From Elymus sibiricus (taxonomy: Eukaryota > Streptophyta > Magnoliopsida > Poales > Poaceae): a stretch of 64,000 nt of DNA. Positions within the stretch are counted from its first letter, which is position 1. Each line of letters begins with the position of its first letter. The notes beneath the pieces are model-generated. The model was not told the DNA's origin. It searched no databases and was given only the letters and a program-made list of their open reading frames with translations. The translations under genes were made by a program, and so were the position numbers. Location: contig CM077672.1 in assembly GCA_039707655.1 (NCBI GenBank), forward strand, positions 196,454,537 through 196,518,536. The letters run 5' to 3'. Positions 45,891-56,105 of the stretch are shown here, piece after piece.

Positions 45891-46900
45891 CTGTTTTTCG
45901 CGACACCAAAATCGACGAGTGAACCGCATCGGACAGAAAACCGCACTGCTTCAGACTGACACCGCACTGCATCCGACAAGGAAGCGAACTCCATGATTTC
46001 TTTTGTCAGGCGTAATTTTTCTCAGACGAGGAAGTGGAGTGCGGTTCACATCGGACGTAAGTGAACCGCAACACTATCAAGAAGTGACCCGCATTACTTT
46101 TTTCTATCGTTTCCGTAACATATTTTCTGCACTTCACATTGGGAGTAAGTGAGTTGCGACACCACCAAAAGTGAACCGCGACACTATCAAAAGCGAACTT
46201 CATTTGAGATGTTTTTGTTTTTGTTTTACCAAGTGAACCATAGAGGAATGTTATAGCGAATGTTAGTGAACCGCATGAGTTTACCAAACGAGCTGCAATA
46301 GGTTTCTATAAGTTTTTTCATTTGTTACAAATATAGCGAACTGCAGGGGAGAGTAACGGGTCCAGGGGAAGAACAAAATGAATTGTACAATGTTTTTACC
46401 AACATTTTTTTATCTCTACATTCTTTTTTTAAAGAACTGCATGCGCTGCCAATGCGAACGGTAGGATACCCTCAAGTGAGCGACATAACATGGTGAGACC
46501 GAAACATACAGCAAGATGAAATAATCAAAAAATAGAAATGACGACGGCCACCCCAGTGCAGTGCACTTCTCTCCCGTCGCTGGGGAACCGCAACGAGTTG
46601 AGGAGAGAGCTGCTTCTGGAGGCTCGTTGCCGAACTGCAGCAGCAGTGATGGTGCACACGCAGGAAGCGAGCAGCTCGTCGGAGTCCATGTGTTGATGAG
46701 GATGTAGGGGAGGGGCGCTCAACAAGAAACTGAACTGCAAGACATAGAGCAGAGTAGTCAAATCTGAAGAGCTAAAAAAATTGGAAAAAATGCATCGAAC
46801 GAACTGCACGAAGGAACTGGTCGAGCCGCATGCCCGCGCAGGTGATGCCGCTCGGCTGAGCTGCACTCATGTCACCAGCGAACTGCACACCCGGCGAAAG
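45890..46900. repeat. GTGAACCGCA / GAACTGCA motif array in X2
   Basis: Numerous short words such as GTGAACCGCA, GCGAACT and CGAACTGCAC at irregular 15-60 bp spacing. On the other strand these read GCAGTTC, comparable to the GCAGTTA words of X1. No gene is supported. Confidence 0.65.
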
Positions 46901-47860
46901 TGCACTGCACACGCGCCCGCCAAAGGACAGTGGCGCACATCGAACCGAACTGCACTGGAATCTCACTGGTTGCCGATGCGTGTGGTGTCCACGGCCTCGA
47001 AAGTTCACCCCGACGGCGGGAAGGGGCGCACGGCCAGAGAGAGAGGGAAGGGAAGAGGAGTAGGAGGGGCGGCGGAAGGATCTTAGCAGGATGGGGGTCG
47101 CCGGTTCCTAGTAGATAGGCGGCGGTTGGAGGAGCTGCCTGCCCGCCAGACGATGGAGGGGCTGCACAGCCCGCCGACGACGTGCTGGTCCTGCTCGGAT
47201 CCGTCGCCAAGAGGAAATTAGGCGAAGGAGGGGCCTGCCGGATCCAGCGCCGGCAGGGATCATGGCGACGCAAGCTGACCAGGGCCATGCGGACCCGTTG
47301 CCCTGGAGGCGCCATCGGGGAACTTGGCGGCGCTGGGTGGGGGAAGGAGAGGAGGTGGAGGGTGGCCGGGCGGTGCAGGTGGTTGGCGAGGCCGCGAGGG
47401 AGCCGTGGCAGATCTAGAGCCACGGGGGGAGGAATTGAAAGGTGGGCGGGAGCTGCGTGGTTGCAGCGGTAGGGAAGGTGAGCACAGGGGAGGCCCTGCT
47501 CGCCTCGGACGGAGCAGCAGGAGAAGTGGAGGCGCCGGGTCGCAGCCGGAAGGAGGATCCGGTGGCGGGGATCCGCCGTTGGGGTGGGGCGGCGGTCGGT
47601 TGGGCGGGACGGCGTGCCCCGATCGGTGGTAGTCGGGCTGGGTTTGGGGGCAGCCTATGGGGAGCGGTGGGGCGGCCGGCGGGGAAATGTGGGGAGGCAG
47701 GTGGTGGTGGGCTGCTGGGCTGGGGGTAGGATGGGGAGGGGAGGGGCGGCGGTGCTCCAGGCCGCTCCCGCGGTAGAAGGCGGGGAGGGGAGGGGCAACG
47801 GTGCTCCAGGCCGCTACCGCGGTAGAAGGTGGGGATGTGAGGTGCGGTGGTGTTTGGGTG
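46900..47860. other. GC-rich block of X2 without a recognisable gene
   Basis: Gly/Arg-rich plus frames and Pro/Ala-rich minus frames overlap each other. Near 47765-47825 a 55-bp stretch ending in CCGCGGTAGAAGG-type sequence is repeated. It corresponds in position to the GC-rich block of X1. It could be captured gene sequence, but I recognise none. Confidence 0.55.
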
Positions 47861-47927
47861 GGGGTGTTGGCAGAATAAGAAAAGTGTTGGTAGAATAAGG
47901 TCTTAAGGGTGTTGGTAGAATAGACCC

Positions 47928-47931
<4 letters not shown>

Positions 47932-47993
<62 letters not shown>
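47932..47993. repeat. (TA)n microsatellite at the right edge of X2
   Basis: About 31 TA units directly after the X2 terminus GACCCACCC. Confidence 0.95.
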
Positions 47994-47995
<2 letters not shown>

Positions 47996-48100
47996 CATAC
48001 TCAGGCATAGATAATAAGCTTACTCAAGCATTGTTCAACCATAGTTCAACCGATATTAAGCATACTCAAGCATATAACTAAGACACTACATAGCCATAGT

Positions 48101-49583
48101 TCAATCCCACATCTCATCTGCCGGCAGGCCTGCACGAAGGTGAAGCTTCTCCAGGTACTCAGCGTAAGCGGCATGCGCCACCCTGTGAGAATACTTCTGC
48201 TTGAAGGAGCCAATGGCTCGTCCTCTTGCATGCGCCAGAACACTTTCATACTCGTGATGAAGCTTTTGGTTGCAAAACGGGCATCCAAAGCTCATATTCC
48301 AGGTCCTCACATGCCTGTTATGTAGTCCTGCATAAAGCTCCCTAAGCTTTTGCCTCTTGTACCTCCTCTGGGCATCTTCGTCCTCGCTGTCGACAAAGAC
48401 AGATAGCACCTATACATATAGTAAAAAATGTGGCGTCAGTATATTTTATAATAATGCGAATTTAGCAGGCAGAGTTTATGAAACATAATATATCCTGTGA
48501 CAGCGTGAACCCTAAATCATCAAGTGATCTTGATGAAAGAAATGCACAAATAGAGAGCACGCAACCTAGTGCAACAAAATTAAGAGTCTGATTGGTTTGC
48601 TACCAACATTTGGCAGAATCAAAAGTTTGGTTTGCTACCGACATTTGGCAAAATCAAAAGTTGCCAACACTTGGCAACCTTTTGAGAGATTGGCAATGAA
48701 CAATGGAATGCAAACTAATCTCAAGCAAACATTTGGGAGTTGCCAAAATTTGGCATGCCGATGACTTTCGGCATCAAACCAATTTACATGCCGTAAAGTA
48801 GGATCAAAACTTGGCATGCCAACGACATTTGGCATCAAAATCAATTGTCGAGATCTGGCTAGGAATTATTAGCAACACTAACCCTAGTCGGATTTTTTTT
48901 AGAAGAACAGGGAGGCTCCTCCCCGGTTCCATTACTCGAATGAAACCCTCATAGTGTCATACATTAGCTCACTAAGAGGAGATGTTTGAAAGCAACAGCT
49001 AAAGGGAAATACACAACGACAGAAGTATGAGGATTACAAGTTATCCTGCGCCCCAAAGGGGTCCCTAGTCAAATTTTTAGCAGAAATCATTTGTACAGAA
49101 GAAACAATTAATCACTTATCATTTGTACCATTCAAACAATCAATACATGGATCTATCGAATCTAACTCAGATTTCATGGATCTATCGAATCTAACTCAGA
49201 TTTCATGGATCTATCGAATCTAACTCAGATTTCATGGATTGAGAGAACATAACCATAGGACTTCTATTCCAAAAAGGGGAGGCAGGACTAACCAGAGAAA
49301 CCCTAGGATATATTTGCCACATAAATGGGTATAGATGACTAACCGGTTCTCCGTCGTCGTCGGAGTCGTCGCCGGAGTGGTCGTCGGAGTCGTCACCGGA
49401 GTCGCTGTGGACCTCCGGCTCCGGCAGTGGAAGCACGACGCCGTCGCCGTCGCGCTTCTGCCCGCGAGAGACCTCGTTGGCAGTGACGGCAACCTCTGTC
49501 TCCAGCTTCACGCCATGCTCAGGTGCTTCAGCAGCCCCGGCGTCGCCACTCCCTCCGATGGTGAGCTTCGGCGGCATCCTCAT
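48101..49583 (-). CDS. zf-XS zinc-finger protein, two exons, 182 aa
   Basis: A small spliced host gene. Exon 1 runs from 49583 to 49344 (80 codons, acidic and Ser/Asp-rich, ending GDDSDDDGEP). The intron is 49343-48410 (934 bp; donor CCG/GTTAGT, acceptor ATGTATAG). Exon 2 runs from 48409 to 48101 (102 codons plus stop). The join is in phase 0 and leaves one open frame. Exon 2 carries CPFC, LAHARG and HAAYAEYL, i.e. two Cys and two His spaced as in the zf-XS finger that precedes the XS domain in SGS3, IDN2/FDM and related RNA-silencing proteins. No XS domain or long coiled coil follows. Start is the first ATG of MRMPP; the second Met at residue 3 is possible. A TATAATA box lies about 93 bp upstream. 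Function not known; an RNA-binding or silencing role would be inference only. Confidence 0.75.
48590..48880. repeat. TTTGGCA / TGCCAA-rich sequence in the zf-XS intron
   Basis: About 290 bp with many short facing words (ACATTTGGCA, TTGCCAA, TTGGCATGCC) that could fold on themselves. It resembles a degraded MITE, but I cannot define termini or a target duplication. Confidence 0.45.
48890..49062 (-). mobile_element. Short retroposon in the zf-XS intron (LINE/SINE-like tail)
   Basis: About 173 bp starting with a T run (a poly-A tail on the minus strand) and flanked by CCCTAGTC direct repeats at 48882-48889 and 49063-49070. The words GAGGCTCCTCCCCGG are typical of LINE 3' ends in grasses (recognition from memory, not a search). 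Confidence 0.6.
49146..49232. repeat. 29-bp minisatellite, three copies
   Basis: Three exact-looking copies of a 29-bp unit beginning CATGGATCTATCGAATC, in the zf-XS intron close to exon 1. Confidence 0.95.
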
Positions 49584-49675
49584 ACACTGACGGCGGTGAC
49601 GACTGAGAGCGGCGTCGAGGATGCAGGCGGAGAGAGAGGATTGTGTGTGTAGCGAGAATGGTGGGTGCGGCCGCC

Positions 49676-49683
49676 TATTATAA
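49676..49683 (-). promoter_or_regulatory. TATA-like box of the zf-XS gene
   Basis: TTATAATA on the minus strand, 93 bp upstream of the first ATG, followed by a GC-rich region and then a pyrimidine-rich leader (CTCTCTCTCCGCC). Well placed for a plant core promoter. Confidence 0.5.
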
Positions 49684-49747
49684 CCAGTGGCTCGGGCGCG
49701 CCATTAATATGGAGCAGTGGGAGCGAGGCGGGGGGCGGTCAAAGGGC

Positions 49748-49945
49748 TGGCTCGCCTCCCGGTGAGCCTGCGCAGCGGACTGCTTGCATGCCTACCTTCA
49801 TTTCACACAGCTACTCGCACGCCTCCCGGTGACACTGCGCAGCGAACACGCCTCCTGTCAATTCACACACCTGCTCGCACGCCTCCCGGTCTACCTGCAC
49901 GGCGGACTGCGCGCATGCGTCCCGTCAACTCACGCCTGCTCGCAC
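49748..49945. repeat. Degenerate 60-67-bp tandem repeats, three copies
   Basis: Three units anchored by GCCTCCCGGT at about 49754, 49821 and 49881, each with a CTGCGCAGCG-like or CTGCACGGCG word and a TCAATTCACAC-like tail. They lie upstream of the zf-XS promoter. Confidence 0.75.
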
Positions 49946-50479
49946 GGCACACGGGACGCGTGGCGGCACATACATTGCTTTTCTTTTTTGATGATTAATT
50001 CTGCCGCTTTATTACTTAACCGAAGCATGGCACGTACATTGTTGGTCTAACGCCCACGGTATGAATAAATAATCCGTTTGCGATATTGGTTGCCAATTAT
50101 TAATAATCTCCCGTTTGTAAGAATAATATATCAAAACTTGTCTCAAATTTGAAAAAACAATGCAATATCACAGTCTATTGGTGTCCATATGACACCACGA
50201 TAAGTTTCATGAATTTCAACTAAGTTTTGGATTTACTGGATTTTAAAAATCAAGATTCTCAATGTTTGAAATTTCTTGCATGGGAACTAAACATGCACCC
50301 AGAGACACACATATGATTTTCCAATCCATTTTGGTGCACTATCACGTGTGCATGTTGCTCAAATTTGATTTTTGCACATTATATCCCTAGGAAATCAATC
50401 TATGTATAAAAACGTACGAATGACGATCTCTAATTTTTTCCTTCCAACTTTTAACACGACACTCCATTGGTCACATATG
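49946..50479. other. AT-rich intergenic stretch, nothing recognised
   Basis: No gene, repeat end or RNA gene could be supported here. Confidence 0.6.
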
Positions 50480-53160
50480 TTCACCGCGGAAAAAGTTTAA
50501 CATGCCTCGTAGTGGTGGTGGTGGTGCGGTGTGTGTGTATCGGGGGGGGGGGGGGTCTGGCAGTACACTGCGAGTCATGAGCCATCGTGTGGGGTTGACC
50601 GTTTTGTGAGGCAGGTGCCACATCAAAGTCGTGAATTGGTTATTTAAAACATTACACGACCATTTCATACATACATGTTTGGGCCACATGCATGCATGGT
50701 GGTCCTCGGACACTCCCTCATGCGGTTATCAGTGATGCGCCTATTCGTTAGCCCGCGAAGGTTATCACTTTTCACCGACATCGAGAGGCATTTGACCAAA
50801 GGTGGATTCATCTTGGGATGAGTTATGGTGTGGATCATGGTGAGATTTCAGATCAAAGTTCGAGCGCGTGTGCGTACACATGAATCCCTCCCACCGGCTC
50901 TAGGTGAGGGGGACTACGACACGCCATGGACCTCTGTGTAGGGCATATATTTCTGGTTTGTGAAGCATGTGCCACATCAGAGTTGTGCAGTGCGTAGTAT
51001 TCAAACATCACACAACACCTCTTTGGGTATGCAGGCGAGTGGTTGTCCTAGGACACACTCACTCGCGTGTGACACTTTCTGTGGGCCCGCGAGGTCGTCG
51101 TCCATCACTTTGACCTACAACGAGAGAGGTTAATTTGACCAACAAGGATGATTCTTTTTGTTTTGTGTTACGGTAGGAGTATATAGTACGCGTCGAAAAG
51201 GGGGGGAGGGGACCAGCATATACTACGCGTCATGAACCTCGCTCCGTGTGGGGACTTTCCGGTTTCCGAGGCAGGTGCCACATGAAAGTTGTGCATTGGG
51301 TATTCAAACATCACACAACACCTCTTTGGGCCACATGCAGGCGGTGGTTGTCCTACAGGACACTCACTCGCGTGCGATGCTTTCCATCTGTGAGCCCGCG
51401 AGGTCGTCGTCCATCACTTCGACCCAACGATCGAGAGAGGTTAATTTGACTGACAAGGAGGATTCTTTTTGGTTTGTGTTATGGTAGGAGTATATAGTAT
51501 GCGTCGAAGAGGGGGATGGGACCAGCATATACTACGCGTCATGAACCTCGCTCTGTGTGGGGACTTTACAGTTTCCGAGGCAGGTGCCACATCAAAGTTG
51601 TGCATTATGGGTATTCAAACATCACAACAACCACACACACCTCCGTACTTACATATGTTTTGGCCCACATGCAAGCGATGGCGGTTGTCCTCTGGCACTC
51701 ACTCACGCGGTTATCGGCGATATCGATGCTTTCCATCTGTGGGCCCGCTTGGTCCATCACTTTGACCGACAGCGAGAGAGGTTAATTTGACTTAGGAGGG
51801 GATTAATTTTTGGTTTGTCTTACGGTATAGGTCATGCTATGAGATTACATAATATAGTTTGAGCGCATGCATGTGTACTCATGCATGCATGAATCCCTCC
51901 CACCGGATCGAAGTGGGGGGGAGGGCGGCACACGACGCGTAATGAACCGATCTCGCTCTGTGTGGGGACTGTACGATTTTCGACGTGGGCGCCACATCAA
52001 TTTTGTGCATGGTATTCAAATTAAACATATGCATGCATGCATCACCTCCATATATATACATATGTTTGGGACACATGCATGAAGTGGTTGTCTTCGGACA
52101 GTACTCTCCCTCGCGTGGTTATCGGCAGCAAGCCTATATATTCATGGGCCCGCGTGGACGTCCATCACTTCGACCGGTATCGAGAGAGGTTACCAGGGTG
52201 GATTCTTCTTCTTTTTGGTTTGTGTTACCGTGTAGTAGGTCATGGTGATGAGATTCGAGACCTAAGTTTGAGCGCATGCGTACGCATGAATCCCCGTCAC
52301 TGGCTCGAAGTGGGGTGACATACATAGTACGCGTCATGGACCCTCACTCAGTGTGGGAATTTCCGGTTCCAAATCACGGTACCGTGCCACATCAAAGTTA
52401 TGCATTGGGTATTCAAACACAGCACACAACACTTCCATACATATGTTTGGGCCACATGCAGGTATTGGTTGTCTTCAGGCACTACTCCCTTGCGTGGTTA
52501 TCGGCGAGCTAGCCCATATCTGTGGGGTTGCGTGGATGTCCATCACTTTGACCAACAACAAGAGAGAGGTTATACGACCAAGGTGGATTCTTCTTGGTCC
52601 GTGTTACACTACGTCTTGGTGAGATGCCCTCTCCCACCGAATCAAAGTGTGTGTGTGTGTGGGTGGGGTGGGGGGGTACTTCGCACTTCCTGAACCTCCG
52701 TGGGGTCGGGGATGTCCGGTTAATTTAAGAGGCACATGTGCCACATCAAAGTTGTGAATTGGGTATTTAAATATCACACCACCCTTTTCATAGATATAGG
52801 TGGGCCATTCGCAGGTGGTTCGTATGTGGTCTCACGCCCATCTCGTGCCACAAGCACACATTTGTGGGCCCACACACGGTCCACCTTTGACCGGAAGCGA
52901 AAGGGGGGTTTGACCATGATGGACTCCTATAGGTTTAGTGTTGCGGTAGGGTGTGCTATGTCAGACCTAGCTATTTGGGGGCATGCATTCATAGCTAGGA
53001 TTCCCCTCCCGCCGACATGAAGTGGGGGGTGGTGGACTAGCAATAATGTGGGCTTTGTGAGACAGGTGCCACATCAAAGTTGTGCATTGGGTATTTGAAC
53101 ATCAAACCAGCCTTTTCATACATATATTTGGTCCACATGCAATTGTGTTCGTATTCTGAC
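50480..53160. repeat. Eight-unit tandem array of about 305-405 bp repeats
   Basis: Degenerate units anchored by GTGCCACATCAAAGTTGTG-like words at about 50614, 50969, 51274, 51584, 51989, 52384, 52738 and 53066. Other landmarks recur in order: a G-run, TACTACGCGTCATGAACC, GTGTGGGGACTTT, CATATGTTTGGGCCACATGCA, and GAGAGAGGTTAATTTGAC. No coding capacity is conserved across units. Not a satellite family I recognise. Confidence 0.9.
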
Positions 53161-53283
53161 CCTTTCCCATGTTTTTTTGGCCACGCAACACACACGGTTC
53201 CCTCAGATTACCCGTGTGCCACGCCCGTGCCCCTGTCACCCACATCAGCATAGTAGATTGGGCTCCACGAGGCTTCCCTCGCA

Positions 53284-53580
53284 ATCTCAAAAATATCTAC
53301 CCGCCTGGAGGGTTTTTCTGTTTGATAGCACATGATTATTATGCTTCGACCGTGTGCGATGCTGTTTGCCCCCGCCCCCCCGCTCCCTCCTGCATCCCTC
53401 AAAAATATCTACTTGCGTGGAGGGTTTTTCTGTTTAATAGCACACGGTTATTATGTTCCGACCGTGTGCGATTGTGTTCACTCATGCTCACGCCTGCATC
53501 CCTCAAAAACATCTAGCCGCCTGGAGGGTTTTTCTGTTTGATAGCACACGATTGTTAAGTTTGGACCGTGTGCGATGTTT
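53284..53580. repeat. 105-113-bp tandem repeat, three copies
   Basis: Three units anchored by TCAAAAATATCTAC-like words at about 53285, 53399 and 53503. Each continues with GGAGGGTTTTTCTGTTT, AGCACACG and CGACCGTGTGCGAT. They lie just upstream of the plus-strand gene. Confidence 0.9.
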
Positions 53581-53713
53581 GTTGCTCAATCCCTTCATCC
53601 AAATTTTCGGTTGCCCCGGCATTTTACTCCTGCCTAGTAAAATTTTCAGTACCCGCATCATTTCCTCAAACACCACCATGGCCCCCCCCTCCACACGCAC
53701 ACCCCAAAAACTC

Positions 53714-53742
53714 CACGCGCGCGCACACACACACACACACAC
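53714..53742. repeat. (CA)n microsatellite
   Basis: GCGCGCACACACACACAC run upstream of the 186-codon ORF, in a C-rich leader-like region. Confidence 0.9.
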
Positions 53743-53984
53743 CACCCCTCACTCGCTCGAAACCCTAGCAAGGTAGCCTCCGCCGCCGCCGCGCCGCCTC
53801 CATCATTAACATCTGCCGGTTTGCCCGTGCAGGTTACCCACCGATCTCCATACCCTAGCCGCCCTGAGTTTCTTAGATGACGCCTGCCAAACACCCCCTT
53901 TCCCACAGATCCCCATCCTCCTCCCCCACTCCAGAGCGTCGCAGCCTAAGCCCGGCTACGCTTCCTGTGGAGCCCTAGGAGCTA

Positions 53985-54545
53985 ATGGCCCAAAAGAGGT
54001 TTATAGCGGCCTCTTCGCCCGATGTCGGCAAGGTGGCCGCCGAGGAAGCTGACGACGATTACTGGCCACAGGCTCTCAATCAGTGGGCTAGAGTATGCTG
54101 GCATGTCGCAGACGCCGGCTACGACATTGAGGTCGTCGACAGCGACGGCCTGACGCAGTCTATGTCACAGGTTAAGTGGCCCACCCCCAACCCCTCAGGT
54201 TCAATTGCCATCGATCTCATCCATGGCCCTGCCGCTGATCTCCTCTGGCTCGCTGTCAAGAATTTGCCATCCTACATCGCCATCGAGCCCCTTTTGTCAT
54301 TTCTGAAGGACACGTTCTGCGACGCTGGCTTGGGATCCTCAGCTGCCAAGTCAGACCTCATCGACAGCGACCACGAGGAGGGCACCCTCTCCGCCTCTTC
54401 CAAGGGGAAAGAGCACATCTGCGACATCAGGGAGGGCACCCTACAGCCGTGCTCTTCCAAGGGGAAGGAGCCCATCTTCGACAACATGGAGCGCACCCAG
54501 AGTCCGCGCTCTTCCCATGCGAAGGAGCCCATCTGTGACAAGTGA
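53985..54545 (+). CDS. 186-codon ORF, probable first exon of the B3-type gene
   Basis: Starts MAQKRFIAASSPDVGK. It is acidic, with a Trp-containing N-terminal half (DYWPQALNQWARVCWHVADAGYDI, about residues 25-48) and a Leu-rich middle. The tail (residues about 128-186) is built from three imperfect repeats of about 20 residues sharing SSKGKEPI or SSHAKEPI. The upstream region is C-rich like a plant leader. It lies 1.56 kb before exons that encode a B3-like domain on the same strand. Joining by the donor at 54541/54542 gives phase 2, while the first B3 exon needs phase 1, so either another exon is missing, the frame is damaged, or this is a separate gene. The N-terminal half is not a family I recognise. 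Confidence 0.5.
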   Translation: MAQKRFIAASSPDVGKVAAEEADDDYWPQALNQWARVCWHVADAGYDIEVVDSDGLTQSMSQVKWPTPNPSGSIAIDLIHGPAADLLWLAVKNLPSYIAIEPLLSFLKDTFCDAGLGSSAAKSDLIDSDHEEGTLSASSKGKEHICDIREGTLQPCSSKGKEPIFDNMERTQSPRSSHAKEPICDK

Positions 54546-54599
54546 GGAAACCTATGATTTGTTTTGCCGTGCCTCTTCACAGGGGGAACCCGTGATTTG

Positions 54600-55440
54600 T
54601 TTTGTCTAGCCCCTTTTGTAGTGAGAATATGTCCAGTTTTAATTGTTGTGTTTGGTTGTTTGCAGTATGCCTTGTTTATTTCAGTTATTCACAGTATGAT
54701 GCTCTATATGTGCAACTATTTACTGTGCAGTACAATTTCATCAATACCAGTTTCAACAATACCAATATGAATGACTATATTTGCTTGATGTTAAGCCTGT
54801 TATAGCTAGCATATGCCTCTTTTAACGTTTTTTGGTTGTTCGGTTGTTTGTAGTTAGCATATGTCCAGTTTCAATTGCTATCTTTGGTTGTTAGTAGTAT
54901 GCCTTGTTTATTTCAGTTATTCACAAAGTGATGTTCTATATGTGCAAGTATGAACTGTGCAGTTCAATTTCATCAATACCAGTTTCAACAATACCAATAT
55001 GAATGACTATTTTGGTTGCTGTTAAGCCTGTTGTAGCAAGCATATGCCTCTTTTAATGGTTTTTGGTTGTTCGGTTGTTTGTAGTTAGCATATGTCCAGT
55101 TTCAATTGCTATCTTTGGTTATTCGTAGTATGCCTTGTTTATTTCTCACAAAGTGATGTTCTATATGTCCAAGTATGAACTTTGCAGTTCAATTTCATCA
55201 ATACCAGTTTCAACAATACCAATATGAATGACTATTTGCTTGCTGTTAAGCCTGTTGTAGCGAGCATATGCTTCTTTTATTGGTTTTTGGTTGTTCAGTT
55301 GTTTGTAGTTAGCATATGTCCAGTTTCAATTGCTATCTTTGGTTGTTCTTAGTATGCCTTGTTTGTTTCAGTTATTCACAAAGTGATGTTCTATATGTGC
55401 AAGTATGAACTTTGCAGTTAACACACCTTTTCACTTCTTG
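54600..55440. repeat. Four-copy tandem repeat of about 230 bp
   Basis: Units anchored by TGTCCAGTTT at about 54630, 54862, 55093 and 55317. They share GCCTTGTTTATTTCAG, GTGATGTTCTATATGTG, CAATACCAGTTTCAACAATA and TTAAGCCTGTTGTAG. The array lies in the presumed intron between the 186-codon ORF and the B3 exons. Confidence 0.9.
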
Positions 55441-55955
55441 TTTTGCTTAACTAGCATGCTTAAACCAGCACACTGAAGCTATCATTTGAAGATTATGTTG
55501 TCTACCATGGATATATTTGGTTGATGTTTAGCCTGTTGTGCTTAACATGCCTTTCCATGTACTTACACATGACAATATTGGAAACGACTGTTGTTTTCCA
55601 TCGAGGTTAGTTTCATCCTATGGCTTATATATACTCACTGTTCAGAATATCGGTAGCTGGTACCATATAGGCCGGGGGCTGATAAGGGATTAATCGGTGA
55701 ATCGGACATTTAACTGAATATATCTGTAACCCATTTATCGGTAGGTTAACTAGGGCCATATCTAATATATCTGAGGCTACATAGCAACATGCATTGTACT
55801 GAATGTCTAAATATGCAATCTTAGGATACATAGCAACAAGAGTGTTACCTTAATGTTCTGACGATATCTAGATATACATAGAAGAGCAGCAACAGCAACA
55901 ACACAGCAGCAGTTAACTGCAATTAATCGACCGATATTTGTAACAATGTAATAAA
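55440..55955. other. Intron-like AT-rich sequence, nothing recognised
   Basis: No gene or clear repeat. A short CAGCAGCAACAGCAACA-type stretch lies near 55885-55910. Confidence 0.55.
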
Positions 55956-56045
55956 CTCACTCCGCCCCATAATATAAGATGGTAATTCATCCAATATGTC
56001 AGTATATTGGATGTAATAAGATCTTATATAATGTGACGGAGGGAG
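55956..56045. mobile_element. Stowaway-type MITE (Mariner derivative)
   Basis: About 90 bp with CTCACTCCGCCCCATAATAT at the left and, inverted, CTCCCTCCGTCACATTATAT at the right. These are the well-known Stowaway termini of grasses, with an internal hairpin around ATCCAATAT/ATATTGGAT. The TA duplication is not clear at either side. Confidence 0.8.
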
Positions 56046-56105
56046 TGTTGTATTACATCATTGTGCAATTGTTGTTAGCTTCTAATATTAACTTGGTGCT
56101 TTTAG

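Larger units (their letters stand above)
8830..47931 (-). mobile_element. Unclassified TA-flanked element X2, split by a 36 kb nest
   Basis: About 2.87 kb of element sequence (8830-8892 and 45122-47931) interrupted by the LARD insertion. Its two ends form imperfect inverted repeats: GTCTATTCTGCCAATA at the left against GTCTATTCTACCAACA read inward from the right, each next to a TA microsatellite. Read on the minus strand the order is end motif (three copies of GGTAGAATA), GC-rich block (46.9-47.85 kb), motif array with GCAGTTCAC-type words, 170-bp repeats, and end motif. That matches X1 in plus orientation. No transposase is present. The family is not one I can name; a Helitron was considered because of the terminal hairpin but the inverted termini argue against it. 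Confidence 0.5.

Noticed and set aside
47182..47898. Gly/Arg-rich frames in the GC-rich part of X2
   Set aside because: Composition artefact; opposite-strand frames of equal length overlap.
48590..48880. A defined MITE in the zf-XS intron
   Set aside because: Facing TTTGGCA words are present, but no clear terminal inverted repeat with a target duplication could be fixed.
50480..53160. CRISPR-like array
   Set aside because: Units are 300-400 bp, degenerate and without spacers of constant length; this is a eukaryotic genome.
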